Origin: Clostridia bacterium
Lineage (GTDB): Bacteria; Bacillota; Clostridia; Oscillospirales; Acutalibacteraceae
Assembly (NCBI GenBank): GCA_017397655.1
Contig: JAFQIG010000081.1
Location: 1 to 47,384 of the forward strand
Reading direction: 5' to 3'
DNA length: 47,384 nt
Position numbers and translations under genes: made by a program. Position 1 is the first letter of the stretch; every line of letters begins with the position of its first letter. Shown here in pieces: positions 47,312 to 47,384 of this stretch. The notes under the pieces are model-generated. The model did no database searches. It was not told the DNA's origin and saw only the letters and a list, made by a program, of their open reading frames with translations.

Positions 47312-47384
47312 TTATACTATTTCTCTGTTTGCCTGGTCATATGTTGCTGCACCGGAAAGGAGTGACTTCATCTGTGTAAGGTCA
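47312..47384 (-). CDS. C-terminal end of a gene running off the window
   Basis: On the minus strand the frame is open from the window edge to TAA at 47312-47314, ending DLTQMKSLLSGAATYDQANR then EIV, five bases before a strong terminator. Only 23 residues are visible; no family can be assigned. The position next to the terminator is the main support. Confidence 0.45.
   Translation of the reverse strand, partial: DLTQMKSLLSGAATYDQANREIV

Noticed and set aside
46464..47384. Template repeat of a diversity-generating retroelement in this window
   Set aside because: I compared the end of the 43644 gene by eye with both intergenic stretches and saw no A-rich near-copy; any template would have to lie outside the window.

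Overview
The window looks like chromosomal DNA of a spore-forming anaerobic Clostridia, most likely a gut Ruminococcus or close relative. The support is a spoIVA spore-coat ATPase gene, a GTP-type PEP carboxykinase, several intracellular glycosidases, oxygen-sensitive glycyl-radical chemistry, AGGAGG-type ribosome binding sites and clean sigma-A promoters. Thr/Lys/Pro linkers and zinc-ribbon membrane proteins are also typical of that group. The placement is inference from gene content; no rRNA is present.

Layout. 1-5.6 kb: tRNA-Arg(ACG) with a duplicated 3' end, a metallophosphoesterase and an FkbM methyltransferase, a convergent FliB-like gene, then a Mor-type regulator with a short leader peptide and a zinc-ribbon/Thr-linker membrane protein. 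5.6-15.4 kb: housekeeping and glycan genes (GDPD-family phosphodiesterase, GH78 rhamnosidase, pckG, an XRE regulator facing a probable small RNA, spoIVA, ilvE), ending in a tandem MITE-like repeat. 15.4-21.1 kb: GH38 alpha-mannosidase, metA and an AlbA/Schlafen-type ATP-binding regulator.

21.1-32.6 kb holds two divergent operons. The left one encodes a SASA-type carbohydrate esterase, a glycyl radical enzyme with a GCIE active site, its activase and a zinc dehydrogenase. The right one encodes a TupA-like lipoprotein, an alpha/beta hydrolase, a patatin fused to an M28-peptidase-like half, a KDPG-aldolase-like protein lacking its Schiff-base lysine, and a GH2 glycosidase. Together they look like an uncharacterised carbohydrate or uronate pathway. 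32.7-34.5 kb: a PASTA-domain pseudokinase. 34.5-35.4 kb: interspersed repeats only. 35.4-40.4 kb (minus strand): an EIIC-type transporter, two Gfo/Idh/MocA oxidoreductases, and two zinc-ribbon/TPR or membrane proteins in one operon.

40.5-47.2 kb looks like accessory DNA. It opens with an integrase remnant, followed by a four-gene cluster: an SPFH protein with zinc ribbons, a four-helix membrane protein, a small TIR protein, and a 939-residue zinc-ribbon/TIR/TPR/transmembrane/DUF6273-like protein. A four-helix-bundle protein of the S23/Avd fold follows. This cluster is the best candidate here for an undescribed sensing or defence system. The divergent glycyl-radical locus, the catalytically altered enzymes in it, and the XRE/small-RNA pair are the next most interesting items.
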